Notes: generated from the sequence alone by a model not told the origin. Positions 17,372 through 26,293 are shown, counted from the first letter of the stretch. The stretch: DNA of 64,000 bases from RYN-230 sp963837335 (GCA_963837335.1 CAWINS010000011.1:124001-188000); one strand, 5' to 3'. A program made the numbers and translations.

Positions 17372-18831
17372 ATGATTGGGCGACACATGCGGCACGGTCT
17401 TCGCTCGGGGGCGGGCCCGGCCGCTGACCCCGCCTCACCGGAACACGGCGCGGGGGCTATCACGCAGGCAGGCGAGGGGGCCAGCCAGCCGGTGCAGGAA
17501 AACCAGGAGAACCAGGGCCGCAACGAAGACCCTCCCGCCGCCGCGGCCACCACGGCGGACGGGGCCGCGGGGCCAGCGGCCGGGGCGGCGCGGCCTGCTG
17601 AGGCCGGGCCGGATCCTGAGCGCCCGGATGGTGGGGGTACCGCGGCCGGGCCGGATCCTGGGGACAAGGATCGCGGGGCCTCCGCGGCCGGGCCGGATCC
17701 TGACCGCCCGGATGGCGGGGGCAGCGCCATCAGGGCGGAGCCGGCGCTCAGCCGGGGCCGGAGCCGGTCCCGGCCGCGCAGGTACCCCGCTGGCTGCAGC
17801 GCGCCGCGGGCTGGTCGTGGCGGCTGCTGCTCGTCGGCATCGTGATCTACCTGGCGTTCCGGGTGGCCAGCGTGCTCCGCCTGGTGGTGCTGCCGTGCGT
17901 GGCCGCGCTGCTGCTCACCGCGCTGCTCCACCCCCTGCTGTCCCGGTTCCGCCGGCTCGGCCTGCCCGCCCTCGCCGCCACCTGGTGCACGCTGCTGATC
18001 GCGGTGGCCGTCCTGGCCGGGGCGGGCACCCTGGCCGTGACGCGGACCACGGCTGACTATCCGCACCTGGTCAACGAGCTCAGGCACACGGTCACCCAGC
18101 TGCAGACGTCACTGGCCGGGCCGCCGTTCCACGTCCGGCATGCGGGCATCCAGGGCCTGTCCAACCGGGCGCTGAAGTACCTGCAGCAGCACCAGTCGCT
18201 GGTCGCGGGGACCGTGGTGTCCGGCGGCAAGATCTTCCTGGAGATCCTGGCCGGCCTGGTGCTGATGCTGTTTGTCACGTTTTTCCTGCTCAAAGACGGC
18301 CCGCGGATCTGGGCCTGGCTGGTCGGCTTCCTCGGCCCGGACAGCAGGAAGCGGGTCGACCTGGCCGGCACGGCGGCGTGGCAGGCCCTGGTCTACTACG
18401 TGCGCGGCACGATCGCGGTCGCGGCCATCCACGCCGTGGTCATCGGGTTCTCGCTGTGGGTGCTCGGCGTGCCCCTGCTGGTGCCGCTGGTCATCCTGGT
18501 CTTCCTGGCCGCGTTCGTGCCGCTGATCGGCATCCTGGTCGCCGGGGCCCTGGCCGTCGCCGTCACGCTCGGCACCCAGGGATGGATCGCGGCGGTCGTG
18601 CTGGTCGTGATCTTCATCCTGGAGAACCAGCTGGAGAGCCATCTCCTGCAGCCCCTCGTGGTCGGCCGGATGGTCCGGCTGCACCCGCTGGCCATCATCC
18701 TGGTGCTGGCCGTGGGCGGGATCGTGGCGGGCATCCCGGGGGCGATCGTCGCCGTCCCCACCGCGGCGGCGCTGGTGCGCGCCGCGCCGTACCTGCGGGG
18801 CACCCAGCCGGCGGTAAGGTCGCGGGAGTGA
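17372..18831 (+). CDS. AI-2E family transporter (PerM-like), N-terminus frame-disrupted
   Basis: The membrane body is intact from GTG 17842 to 18831 (329 aa, about seven helices). It includes LVLMLFVTFFLLKDGPRIWA, LVVIFILENQLESHLLQPLV and VGRMVRLHPLAIILVLAVGG, the hallmark PerM/AI-2E blocks. Homology (PRWLQRAAGWSWRLLLVGI) continues upstream of 17842 in the same frame but meets a stop near 17699. A long Ala/Pro/Gly/Asp-rich tail in another frame opens at ATG 17372. Tail plus body is 2 over a multiple of three, so one or more indels in the repetitive tail are likely. Possible roles are peptide, ion or signal export. It sits between DUF3093 and dut. Confidence 0.75.
17598..17735. repeat. imperfect direct repeats in the transporter's N-terminal coding tail
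   Basis: GGCCGGGCCGGATCCTG recurs about every 45 bases (near 17604, 17649 and 17689), giving repeated GPDP...RPDGGG peptide units. This low-complexity stretch lies just before the point where the transporter frame is lost, and may be the cause of an indel there. Confidence 0.6.
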
Positions 18832-18874
18832 GAGGCATCAGCACGCTCAGCATCCGCACCCGGGGGGATGAGGT

Positions 18875-19360
18875 ATGGGCACGGTGACCCCCGGCACGGA
18901 CCCTGTTGACGTGCTCATCAAGCGGCTGGACCCGGAGTTGCCGCTGCCGGCCCGGTCACATCCGGGAGACGCCGGCGCCGACCTGGTCACCGCGGTGGAC
19001 GTGGAACTCGGGCCCGGGGAGCGGGCGGTAGTGCCGACCGGCATGGCCATCGCGCTGCCGGACGGGTACGCCGCGTTCGTGCATCCGCGGTCGGGGCTGG
19101 CCGCGAAGCACGGGGTCACGATCGTGAATGCGCCGGGCACTGTGGACGCCGGGTACCGTGGCGAGATCAGGGTGACGCTGCTCAACACCGACGCGGCTCA
19201 GGCCGTGAAGTTCCAGCGCGGCGACCGGATCGCGCAGCTCATCATCCAGCGCGTGGCCCGCCCGGTGTTCCACGAGGTGGACACCCTGCCCGGGTCGGCG
19301 CGGGGCGACGGCGGCTTCGGGTCCACCGGGGGGCACGCCAGCGCGCAGGCGCCGGCCTAG
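18875..19360 (+). CDS. dut: dUTP diphosphatase
   Basis: 161-aa trimeric dUTPase that hydrolyses dUTP to dUMP and pyrophosphate. All five motifs are visible: I DAGADLVTA, II PRSGLAAKHG, III VNAPGTVDAGYRGEI (catalytic Asp and substrate Tyr), IV RGDRIAQLII, V RGDGGFGSTGGH. The start is ATG 18875. DUF3710 follows on the same strand, the conserved actinobacterial pair. Confidence 0.96.
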   Translation: MGTVTPGTDPVDVLIKRLDPELPLPARSHPGDAGADLVTAVDVELGPGERAVVPTGMAIALPDGYAAFVHPRSGLAAKHGVTIVNAPGTVDAGYRGEIRVTLLNTDAAQAVKFQRGDRIAQLIIQRVARPVFHEVDTLPGSARGDGGFGSTGGHASAQAPA

Positions 19361-19377
19361 CGCCGCCCGGTACTCCA

Positions 19378-19418
19378 GGGTCCAGAAGGCCCGGGGTCCA
19401 GGAAGCAGGGTCCAGAAA
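19378..19418. repeat. three GGGTCCAG direct repeats between dut and DUF3710
   Basis: GGGTCCAG starts at 19378, 19394 and 19408, spaced 16 and 14 bases, each followed by (G)AA. They lie about 30-70 bases before the DUF3710 start. This could be a regulator array or chance repetition. Confidence 0.4.
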
Positions 19419-19448
19419 GCTCCATGATCCATAGCAGGGAGAAGCACA

Positions 19449-20252
19449 GTGTTCCGTCGACGTCGCCGCGAGGAAGTGGCCGAGCCCGAGGTCAGCGAGG
19501 ACGAGGCCAGCGAGGACTTCGAGTCGGACGACGAGGAGACCTGGGACGAGCCCGGGGACGATGAGTCCTGGGACGGCGCCGGGGTCGAGGCGTCCACGGC
19601 CGCGCCGGCCGAAGCCGGGGAACCAGCGTGGGGCCCGTGGGACGCGACGGACGACGTCCCGCCGCTCAACCGGGTCGACTTCGGCAGCCTCCAGGTCCCG
19701 GTGGTGGACGGGTTCGAGATCCAGCTCAACATCGCCGACGACCAGGGACCGCTGATCGCGGTGGTGCGGGAGGACGGCTCGCTCCAGGTCCAGGCCTTCG
19801 CGGCGCCCAAGAGCGACGGGCTCTGGGACGACGTCCGGCAGGAGATCGCCACCGCGGTGACGGAGGCGGGCGGCCACGCGGAGGAGGCGGACGGCCCGTT
19901 CGGCCCGGAACTGCGCGTCCGGGTGCCAGGCGATCCGCCGCAGAGCGGCCTGCAGCCGATCCGCTTCCTGGGCGTGGACGGGCCGCGCTGGTTCCTGCGC
20001 GGCGTGATGACCGGGCCGGCCGCGGAGCGCCCCGAGGTGGCCGCGCCGTTCGAGGAGATCTTCGCCGGCCTGGTCGTGGTCCGCGGCGATCACCCGGTGC
20101 CGCCCCGCGAGCTGCTGGATATCACGCTGCCCGAGGAGGCCCGCAAGGCCATGGAGGAGCAGATGGCCGCCGCTGAGGAAGGCGAAGGCGGGCGGTTCAG
20201 CGAGCCGATCAACCCCTTCGAGCGCGGCCCAGAAATCACCGAAACGCGCTAG
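19449..20252 (+). CDS. DUF3710 domain-containing protein
   Basis: 267 aa starting at GTG 19449. The first about 75 residues are strongly acidic (EDEASEDFESDDEETWDEPG). The conserved domain runs from NRVDFGSLQVPVVDGFEIQL to LQPIRFLGVDGPRWFLRGVM and VVRGDHPVPPRELLDITLPE. DUF3710 (Rv2696c) follows dut in most actinobacteria; its role is unknown. Its stop overlaps the converging CeoC stop by 4 bases, so the two genes share their 3' ends. Confidence 0.9.
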   Translation: MFRRRRREEVAEPEVSEDEASEDFESDDEETWDEPGDDESWDGAGVEASTAAPAEAGEPAWGPWDATDDVPPLNRVDFGSLQVPVVDGFEIQLNIADDQGPLIAVVREDGSLQVQAFAAPKSDGLWDDVRQEIATAVTEAGGHAEEADGPFGPELRVRVPGDPPQSGLQPIRFLGVDGPRWFLRGVMTGPAAERPEVAAPFEEIFAGLVVVRGDHPVPPRELLDITLPEEARKAMEEQMAAAEEGEGGRFSEPINPFERGPEITETR

Positions 20253-20920
20253 ACCCCATGATGGTGGCCGGATAGCAGCGTGGCCAGCTCGTCCTCCACG
20301 TCCTCGCTGGTCACGAACAGCAGCTCATCCCCGGTCTCCAGCGGGTCATCCTTGGCCGGCACGATCACCCGGCCATCCCTGAGGATCGCGACGAGGGCCG
20401 TGTCCGCGGGCCAGTTGATGTCCCCGATCCGCTGGCCGGCCAGCGGGGCGTCGTCCGGCATGGTGAGCTCGACGAGGCTGGCGTCGCTCTGCCGGAAGGT
20501 CATCAGCCGGACCAGGTCACCGACGCTGACCGCCTCCTCGACCAGCGCCGACATGATCCGCGGGGTGGATACGGCGACGTCCACCCCCCACGACTCGTTG
20601 AACAGCCATTCGTTGTTCGGGTGGTTGATCCGGGCCACCACCCGGGGGACTCCGTACTCGGTCTTGGCCAGCAGCGAGACCACCAGGTTGGCCTTGTCGT
20701 CGCCGGTCGCCGCGATCACCACGTTGCACCGCTCCAGGGACGCCTCGTCCAGCGAGGCGATCTCGCACGCGTCGGCGAGCAGCCATTCGGCCCGGGGCAC
20801 GCTGTCCACCGCGATGGACCGCGGGTTCTTGTCGATCAGCAGGACCTCGTGCCCGTTATCCAGCAGCTCAGCGGCGATGGAGCGGCCCACTGCCCCTGCT
20901 CCCGCGATGGCGACGCGCAT
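20249..20920 (-). CDS. TrkA-family potassium uptake regulatory protein (CeoC-like)
   Basis: 223 aa. An N-terminal Rossmann RCK_N domain (MRVAIAGAGAVGRSIAAEL with GxGxxG, acidic LLIDKN) is followed by an RCK_C domain (LVELTMPDDAPLAGQRIGDI, DDPLETGDELLFVT). It binds NAD(H)/nucleotides and gates a Trk/Ktr K+ channel. The start ATG overlaps the CeoB stop by one base (TGATG), so the pair is translationally coupled. No channel subunit lies in the window. Confidence 0.92.
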   Translation of the reverse strand: MRVAIAGAGAVGRSIAAELLDNGHEVLLIDKNPRSIAVDSVPRAEWLLADACEIASLDEASLERCNVVIAATGDDKANLVVSLLAKTEYGVPRVVARINHPNNEWLFNESWGVDVAVSTPRIMSALVEEAVSVGDLVRLMTFRQSDASLVELTMPDDAPLAGQRIGDINWPADTALVAILRDGRVIVPAKDDPLETGDELLFVTSEDVEDELATLLSGHHHGV

Positions 20921-21600
20921 CAGCGGCCTCCCTTGGCCTTGCCTCCGGGCGCCCGCGCGGACAGCGCGGCCGAGATCCGTTCCAGATCTTGTTCCAGCGC
21001 GATCACGTGCAGCACGTCGCCCTCCTGCAAGACGGTGCCCGGCCCGGGCAGCACCACTTCGCCGAGCCGGGACAGGAACGCTAGCCGGACCCGGGCCGCC
21101 TCCTCCAGCGCGGTGGTCTTCTCGCCCACCCAGTCCGCGCCGTAGGCCACCTCGGCCAGCACCACGGCGCCGGTGGGATCGCGCCACAGCGGCTCGGCGC
21201 CCTCCGGCAGCAGGCGGCGCAGCATCTGGTCGGCGGTCCACCGGACGGTCGCCACGGTCGGGATACCGAGCCGCTGGTAGACCTCGGCCCGCCGCGGGTC
21301 GTAGATGCGCGCCGCGACCCGCTTCACGCCGAACGACTCCCTGGCGACCCGGGCGGCGATCACGTTGGAGTTGTCGCCGCTGCTCACCGCCGCGAACGCG
21401 TCCGCGTGCTCGATGCCGGCCTCGCTCAGCACATTCTGGTCGAACCCGATGCCGGTGATCTTCTTGCCCTTGAACGTGGAGCCCAGCTTGCGGAAGGCAT
21501 CCCGGTCCTGATCGATGACCGCCACCGAGTGGCCCTGGTCCTCAAGGATGTGGGCCAGGGTCGAACCAACCCGCCCGCATCCCATGATCACAATGTGCAC
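20920..21600 (-). CDS. TrkA-family potassium uptake regulatory protein (CeoB-like)
   Basis: 226 aa with the same RCK_N/RCK_C architecture: MHIVIMGCGRVGSTLAHILE (GxGxxG), VAVIDQDRDAFRKLG, and a C-domain with LGEVVLPGPGTVLQEGDVLHV. CeoB and CeoC are the paired RCK proteins of actinobacterial K+ uptake. It is the first gene of the two-gene unit and diverges from the TrmA-type methyltransferase. A 10-bp inverted repeat lies upstream at 21640-21738. Confidence 0.92.
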   Translation of the reverse strand: MHIVIMGCGRVGSTLAHILEDQGHSVAVIDQDRDAFRKLGSTFKGKKITGIGFDQNVLSEAGIEHADAFAAVSSGDNSNVIAARVARESFGVKRVAARIYDPRRAEVYQRLGIPTVATVRWTADQMLRRLLPEGAEPLWRDPTGAVVLAEVAYGADWVGEKTTALEEAARVRLAFLSRLGEVVLPGPGTVLQEGDVLHVIALEQDLERISAALSARAPGGKAKGGR

Positions 21601-21639
21601 GGCCGCCCCTTGCGTGAGTACAGTGCTTGCCCAGAGCTC

Positions 21640-21738
21640 GCGTTATTCAATCAAACGCCGCTGCTGAGGCCGCCGCCAGCGGCACCGGCCGCTCGCGCAG
21701 GCCTGCGGCCCGCGCTCGCTGCCCGGTCTGAATAACGC
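21640..21738. promoter_or_regulatory. widely spaced perfect 10-bp inverted repeat in the ceoB-methyltransferase divergent region
   Basis: GCGTTATTCA (21640-21649) and TGAATAACGC (21729-21738) are exact reverse complements separated by 79 GC-rich bases. They are the AT-richest spots of the 227-base intergenic region and may be -10/operator sequences of two outward promoters or a looped regulator site. Confidence 0.4.
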
Positions 21739-21827
21739 TTACAGTGGCCCGCCAACGGTATTCCCTGTCTTGACCCGGTGAGACGGCCGGTCACGATACT
21801 CGATCAGAGCTGAACATGAGGTGCAGC

Positions 21828-23171
21828 GTGGAACCAGCCCGGCCGGCGGGCGACGAACAGCTCGAACTGGACGTCGGCGAGGTCGCCCAGGGGGGCTGGT
21901 GCGTGGCCCGGGAGCCAGGCGGGCGGGTTGTCCTGGTCCGGCACGCGCTGCCCGGGGAGCGGGTGCTGGCCCGGGTGACCGAGGTCACCTCCAGGTTCGC
22001 GCGGGCCGAGGCGACGGAGATCCTGGTGGCCTCGCCCGACCGGGTCGAGCCACCGTGCCCGCACGCCCGCCCCGGCGGCTGCGGGGGGTGCGACTGGCAG
22101 CACGCCAGCCTCGCGGCGCAACGCCAGTTCAAGGCCTCGGTCATCAGCCAGCAGCTGCGGCGGATCGCGGGCCTGGACCGCGAGATCACCGTGGAGCCGC
22201 TGCCCGGCGACGAGGACGGCCTGGGCTGGCGGACCCGGGTCCGCTTCGCGGTGCGGCCCGGCGGCCTGGCCGGCCTGCGCCAGCACCGGTCCCACGACAT
22301 CATCGACATCGGGACCTGCCCGATCGCGCATCCGCTGGTCAATGAGGCGGCGGTCACCCGGGGCCGCTGGCCGTCCGCGACGGCGGTGGCCGCGGTGACG
22401 TCACCGAGTACCGACGAGCGGGCCGTGGTGGTGACCCCGGCGGGGGCGCCGCGCCCGAGGGGCGCCCGGGGCCGGGCCACGGGCCGCCCGCCCGCCCGCA
22501 GCCCTTCAGCGGCGTCCACAGCGGCCTGGGCCGGGCAGGTGACCGGCCCGGTGCTGGTCGCCGGGGGGAGTGGCGGGCTGACCGCGCTGCGCGGCGGCCC
22601 GTTCCTGCACCGGACCGCCGCCGGCCGGACCTGGCGGACCAGCGCGGACGTGTTCTGGCAGGTCCACCCGGCCGCGGCCGACGTCCTGGCCGGGGTGGTC
22701 AGCGAGGTGCTCGCGCCGCAGCCCGGGGACGTGGCGCTGGACCTGTACTGCGGGGCCGGGCTGTTCGCGGGCACCCTCGCCGCGGCCGTGGGCCCGTCCG
22801 GGGAGGTGATCGGCATCGAATCCGACCGGGCCGCCGTCCGCGATGCCCGGCACAACCTCCGGTCCACCCCCTGGGCCCGGGTCCACCGGGGCGATGTGGC
22901 CGAGGTCCTCGGCCAGGCCCAGTGGGACCAGGCCAGCCTGGCCGTGCTCGACCCGCCCCGGGTCGGCGTGGCCCGCCCGGCGCTGGATCAGCTGCTGCGC
23001 CCGGACAGCGCGCTGCGCCGGGTGGCCTACGTGTCCTGCGACCCGGCCACGCTGGCCCGTGACATCGCGGTGTTCGCCGAGGCCGGCTGGCAGCTCGGCG
23101 CGCTCCGCGCGTTCGACGCGTTCCCCATGACCCACCACGTGGAATGCGTGGCCACCCTGGCCAGGGACTGA
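21828..23171 (+). CDS. TRAM-domain class I SAM-dependent RNA methyltransferase (TrmA/RumA family)
   Basis: 447 aa; forms 5-methyluridine in rRNA or tRNA. There is an N-terminal TRAM-like beta domain. FeS-type cysteines lie in CPHARPGGCGGCDWQH, with a fourth in DIGTCPIAH. SAM motif I is DLYCGAGLFAG, followed by DPPRVGVARPAL. The catalytic Cys is in YVSCDPATLARD and the C-terminal general base region is DAFPMTHHVECVA. GTG 21828 is chosen because GAGG is 5-6 bases upstream; ATG 21816 has none. A Pro/Arg/Ala-rich insert at about 200-225 is unusual. Divergence from ceoBC is conserved in actinobacteria. Confidence 0.9.
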   Translation: MEPARPAGDEQLELDVGEVAQGGWCVAREPGGRVVLVRHALPGERVLARVTEVTSRFARAEATEILVASPDRVEPPCPHARPGGCGGCDWQHASLAAQRQFKASVISQQLRRIAGLDREITVEPLPGDEDGLGWRTRVRFAVRPGGLAGLRQHRSHDIIDIGTCPIAHPLVNEAAVTRGRWPSATAVAAVTSPSTDERAVVVTPAGAPRPRGARGRATGRPPARSPSAASTAAWAGQVTGPVLVAGGSGGLTALRGGPFLHRTAAGRTWRTSADVFWQVHPAAADVLAGVVSEVLAPQPGDVALDLYCGAGLFAGTLAAAVGPSGEVIGIESDRAAVRDARHNLRSTPWARVHRGDVAEVLGQAQWDQASLAVLDPPRVGVARPALDQLLRPDSALRRVAYVSCDPATLARDIAVFAEAGWQLGALRAFDAFPMTHHVECVATLARD

Positions 23172-23210
23172 CCGCCGCCCAGCGCGGACGTACCTGCGGC
23201 CACAACCGGC

Positions 23211-24188
23211 TCACCCGGTGGGTCCGGTGGGACCCGCCGGATGGCCAGCCTCCGGCGGCTCAGGGAGCGTGGGGCGCAGGCGGCCCTGCGGCGCGGGGAC
23301 CTGCTTGAAGCCGGCCGGGGGCGTCACCTTCAGCGGGGCCAGGTTGGCCGGGGTGGGGGCGAGCCAGTGGAACTCGGTCTGGCTGTGCCCCAGATTCGCC
23401 TGCACCGGCAGGTAATTCGCCGGGTTCACCCAGAAGGTGAACCGGCCGCTGGCCCCGGTGATCTTGATGGTGTTGATCCCGTCGATCACCTGCCTGCCCG
23501 CCACCGTGTACGCACCGCAGGCCAGCTGGGACCGGATGAAGGCCGGCCAGCCGTTGCCTGCGCCCCCGCCGAGGTCAATATCGCGGCCCCGGATGCAACT
23601 GGATGGGGCGGGGCCATTCCCGCCCTGGCCATGCCGCGCTCCCGCCGTCCACCAGGTGTCGTTGCCGTAGATCACCGCGGTGGTTCCGTGCGCCGGGGTG
23701 GCTCTCCAGTCGAAGACCCGCTGCCCGCCGGCCGTGAACGAGGAAAGCCTGATGGCGCCGTGGTAGATCCAGCGAAGCGTGTAGCCGGCGCTCCACGGCG
23801 AGCTGGAACCAGCGCCGCCCGCTGACCCGACCAGGACGTTCGGGAACGGCTGGAGGGTGCTGCCGGCCGAAAAAACGGTGCGGTCCGACTCGACCAGGTT
23901 GCCGATCCGCGGGGCGGCCAGGGCGTGCTCGACGTGGGTGATCACGTAGGCGGTGTAGGTGGTGTGGACGGGCGCGCGGCTGGCCGAGCCGAAGGCCCCC
24001 GCGGCCCCGGCTACGGCCAGGCTCCCGGCCACCACGGTCGCCGTCCCGGCCGCGGCGGCGACCCGGCCCGTCATCCGGCGCTTCTGGTGGTGCCGGTAGG
24101 CCTTGAGGGCCAGTCCCGGAGGCACCCGCACATCGCCGGTGAACCGCTCCATGGCCCCGCGAAGCTGCTGCTCGAGGTCTGTGCTCAT
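23211..24188 (-). CDS. single-pass membrane protein, probable anti-sigma factor (CU044_5270-like)
   Basis: 325 aa. The cytoplasmic N-terminus (MSTDLEQQLRGAMERFTGDV ... HHQKRRMTGR) is followed by one membrane helix (VAAAAGTATVVAGSLAVAGA) and an exported beta-rich domain ending in a Pro-rich tail. Its ATG overlaps the sigma-gene stop by 4 bases. This layout (ECF sigma then a membrane partner with a short cytoplasmic head) is that of sigma/anti-sigma pairs. No zinc HxxxCxxC motif is present, so it is not a ZAS-type anti-sigma. Confidence 0.75.
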   Translation of the reverse strand: MSTDLEQQLRGAMERFTGDVRVPPGLALKAYRHHQKRRMTGRVAAAAGTATVVAGSLAVAGAAGAFGSASRAPVHTTYTAYVITHVEHALAAPRIGNLVESDRTVFSAGSTLQPFPNVLVGSAGGAGSSSPWSAGYTLRWIYHGAIRLSSFTAGGQRVFDWRATPAHGTTAVIYGNDTWWTAGARHGQGGNGPAPSSCIRGRDIDLGGGAGNGWPAFIRSQLACGAYTVAGRQVIDGINTIKITGASGRFTFWVNPANYLPVQANLGHSQTEFHWLAPTPANLAPLKVTPPAGFKQVPAPQGRLRPTLPEPPEAGHPAGPTGPTG

Positions 24189-24713
24189 GGTGTCTTCTCC
24201 TCTGCCAGGTCGTTCTCTGTGCCGGTCCCGCTGAGCTCACGCAGCCGCTGCAGCCCCCGCGAGGCGGACGCTTTGACCGAGCCGACCGAGCAGCCCAGGA
24301 CCGCGGCCGTCTCCGCTTCGCTCAGCTGCTCCCAGTACCGGGCCACGATGACCGCCCGCTGCCGCGGCGGCAGCTGGGTCAGCAGCCGGATCAGGGCGTC
24401 CCTCGTGTCCACCTCGCCGGTGCCGTCGGCGACCGCCGTGGCCGTCTCGCTCTGCAGCAGCGGCAGCCGCCGCCGCCAGGCGCGCTGGCGCCGCCAGCCG
24501 TCTGCGGCCAGGTTGTACAGCGTCCGGCGCAGGTAGCCCTCGGGATCGCCCTCGATCGCGGTGCCAGTGCCGCAGCAGCCGCTCCAGCCCCGCCTGCAGC
24601 AGGTCCTCGCCGGCCTCCTTGCTGCCGGTGAGCAGCACCGCGGTCCGCAGCAACGGCTCGCCCCGCTCGGCGAGGAACGACTCCAGGTCGGCGACGGCCG
24701 GGTCGTGTGCCAT
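24185..24713 (-). CDS. ECF RNA polymerase sigma factor (SigE/SCO1263-like), one frameshift
   Basis: From ATG 24713 (GAGGGGAG upstream) the frame reads a sigma-70 region 2 (LESFLAERGEPLLRTAVLLT, AGEDLLQAGLERLLRHWH). Near 24558 the homology moves frame (IEGDPEGYLRRTLYNLAADG) and continues through region 4 (LPPRQRAVIVARYWEQLSEA, ETAAVLGCSVGSVKASASRG) to the stop at 24185. The length is 1 over a multiple of three, a single extra base. It is coupled to the membrane protein by a 4-base overlap. Promoter recognition is unknown. Confidence 0.82.
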
Positions 24714-24732
24714 GCCATCAGCTCCCCTCTGT

Positions 24733-24771
24733 CGTCAACCAAGTACGAGACAGCCGGGCGGAAGGTTGACG
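24733..24771. promoter_or_regulatory. CGTCAAC/GTTGACG inverted repeat between sigma factor and LLM gene
   Basis: CGTCAAC (24733-24739) and GTTGACG (24765-24771) form a 7-bp inverted repeat with a 25-base spacer in the 82-base divergent region. This is a candidate operator or paired promoter element for the sigma gene and the F420-type LLM gene. Confidence 0.35.
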
Positions 24772-24795
24772 GGGCCGGTACGCAAGGATGGATCC

Positions 24796-25728
24796 ATGGA
24801 ACTGCGGATCTTCACCGAACCCCAGCAGGGCGCGGACTACGGCCGGCTGCTCGCGGTGGCCCGGGCGACCGAGCAGCTGGGCTTCGACGCGTTCTTCCGG
24901 TCCGATCACTACCGGAACATGGGGGATGGCGACGGGCTGCCCGGCCCGACCGACGCGTGGCTGACCCTGGCCGGCCTGGCCCTCCAGACGTCCCGGATCA
25001 GGCTGGGCACGCTGATGAGCCCCATCACATTCCGCTACCCGGGGCCGCTGGCGATCTCCGTGGCGCAGGTTGACGAGATGAGCGGCGGCCGGGTGGAGCT
25101 GGGACTCGGGGCGGGCTGGTTCGAGGCCGAGCACACCGCCTACGGCATCCCGTTCCCCCCGACGGCCGAGCGATTCGACCGGCTGGAAGAACAGCTCGCG
25201 ATCATCACCGGCCTGTGGGAGACCCCGGCCGGCCAGCGGTTTTCGTTCGCGGGGAAGTTTTATCCCGTCACCGACTCACCCGCGCTGCCGAAGCCGGTCC
25301 AGCGGCCGCACCCGCCTGTTCTCATCGGCGGCCGCGGGCCGCGGCGCACCCCGCAGCTCACCGCGCGGTACGCCGACGAGTACAACGTGCCGTTCGTCAA
25401 CGTAGAGCAGACCGGGGCCGCGTTCGGCCGGATCCGTGAGGCGTGCCAGGCGGCCGGGCGGGACCCGGGCTCCCTGGTCTACTCGGCCGCGCAGACGGTC
25501 TGCTGCGGCCGGGACGAGGCCGAGCTGGCGCGCCGCGCGGCGGCGATCGGCTGGGATCTGGCCACCCAGCGCGCCGACGGGCTGGTCGGAACCCCGGACG
25601 AGATCGTGGACCGGATCGGGACGTTCGCCGAGCTCGGCGCGACGCGGTTCTATCTCCAGGTGTTGGACCTGCACGACCTGGACCATCTGGAGCTGATCGC
25701 GTCCGAGGTCATGCCCCAGGTCCGCTGA
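24796..25728 (+). CDS. LLM-class F420-dependent oxidoreductase
   Basis: 310-aa luciferase-like TIM barrel of the F420-dependent type (TIGR03560-like). Seen: MELRIFTEPQQGADYGRLLA, FDAFFRSDHY, RIRLGTLMSPITFRYPGPLA, GGRVELGLGAGWFEAEHTAY and HPPVLIGGRGPRRTPQLTA. Unlike the SsuD-type genes at 9-12.7 kb it is complete and belongs to another branch. The ATG start is at 24796. Substrate unknown; it may be under the divergent sigma factor. Confidence 0.88.
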   Translation: MELRIFTEPQQGADYGRLLAVARATEQLGFDAFFRSDHYRNMGDGDGLPGPTDAWLTLAGLALQTSRIRLGTLMSPITFRYPGPLAISVAQVDEMSGGRVELGLGAGWFEAEHTAYGIPFPPTAERFDRLEEQLAIITGLWETPAGQRFSFAGKFYPVTDSPALPKPVQRPHPPVLIGGRGPRRTPQLTARYADEYNVPFVNVEQTGAAFGRIREACQAAGRDPGSLVYSAAQTVCCGRDEAELARRAAAIGWDLATQRADGLVGTPDEIVDRIGTFAELGATRFYLQVLDLHDLDHLELIASEVMPQVR

Positions 25729-25741
25729 CCGGGCGGCCCGG

Positions 25742-26293
25742 CTAGGACGTCGGTACCCAGAAGCGCAGTTCGCTGCCGCGCTTGTCCTCGAGCACGCCGC
25801 CATTGGCCTCGATCACCCGCCGCGATCCCGCGTTGGACTCGTCGCAGGTGACCAGGGCCGGGTCGATGCCCTGCGCGCGGGCCAGCGGCAGCGCGGCGGC
25901 CAGCATGGCCGTGGCATGCCCCTGCCGCCGGGCCGACGGCTTCACGTCGTAGCCGATGTGACCGCCGAGGTCGGTGAGCCGGGGCGTGAGCCGGTGCCGG
26001 ATGGCGAGCCGGCCCAGGTACTCGTCCCCGTCCACCCACCACAAGGTCGTGGAGGGCACGTACCCGGGACGGCGGGGCGCGTCTGCCCGGGCCTGGTCCC
26101 GCAGGTAGCTCGTGTAGGCGTCAAAGCGCCCCGGATCCTGCCAGTCCAGCCCGAAGTCCCGGATCTCCCGGCCCAGCATGGTGTCGTCGGTAGCCGTGCC
26201 GCGCCCCTCCGCCCGGAATTCCTCCATGGCGGCGATGAACGAGAGGCGGACACGGGACGTCGGCAGGCTGAAGCCGGGCATGCCCTCACTCAT
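25742..26293 (-). CDS. GNAT family N-acetyltransferase
   Basis: 183 aa. The GNAT core is clear: TTLWWVDGDEYLGRLAIRHR, then GGHIGYDVKPSARRQGHATA (acetyl-CoA motif A, RxxGxA), then ALVTCDESNAGSRRVIEANG (motif B). The substrate is probably a small molecule or a protein amine and cannot be assigned. The start is taken as ATG 26293 (MSEGMPG); ATG 26281 is possible and closer to a GAGGG. It converges on the LLM gene with 13 bases between stops. Confidence 0.85.
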   Translation of the reverse strand: MSEGMPGFSLPTSRVRLSFIAAMEEFRAEGRGTATDDTMLGREIRDFGLDWQDPGRFDAYTSYLRDQARADAPRRPGYVPSTTLWWVDGDEYLGRLAIRHRLTPRLTDLGGHIGYDVKPSARRQGHATAMLAAALPLARAQGIDPALVTCDESNAGSRRVIEANGGVLEDKRGSELRFWVPTS

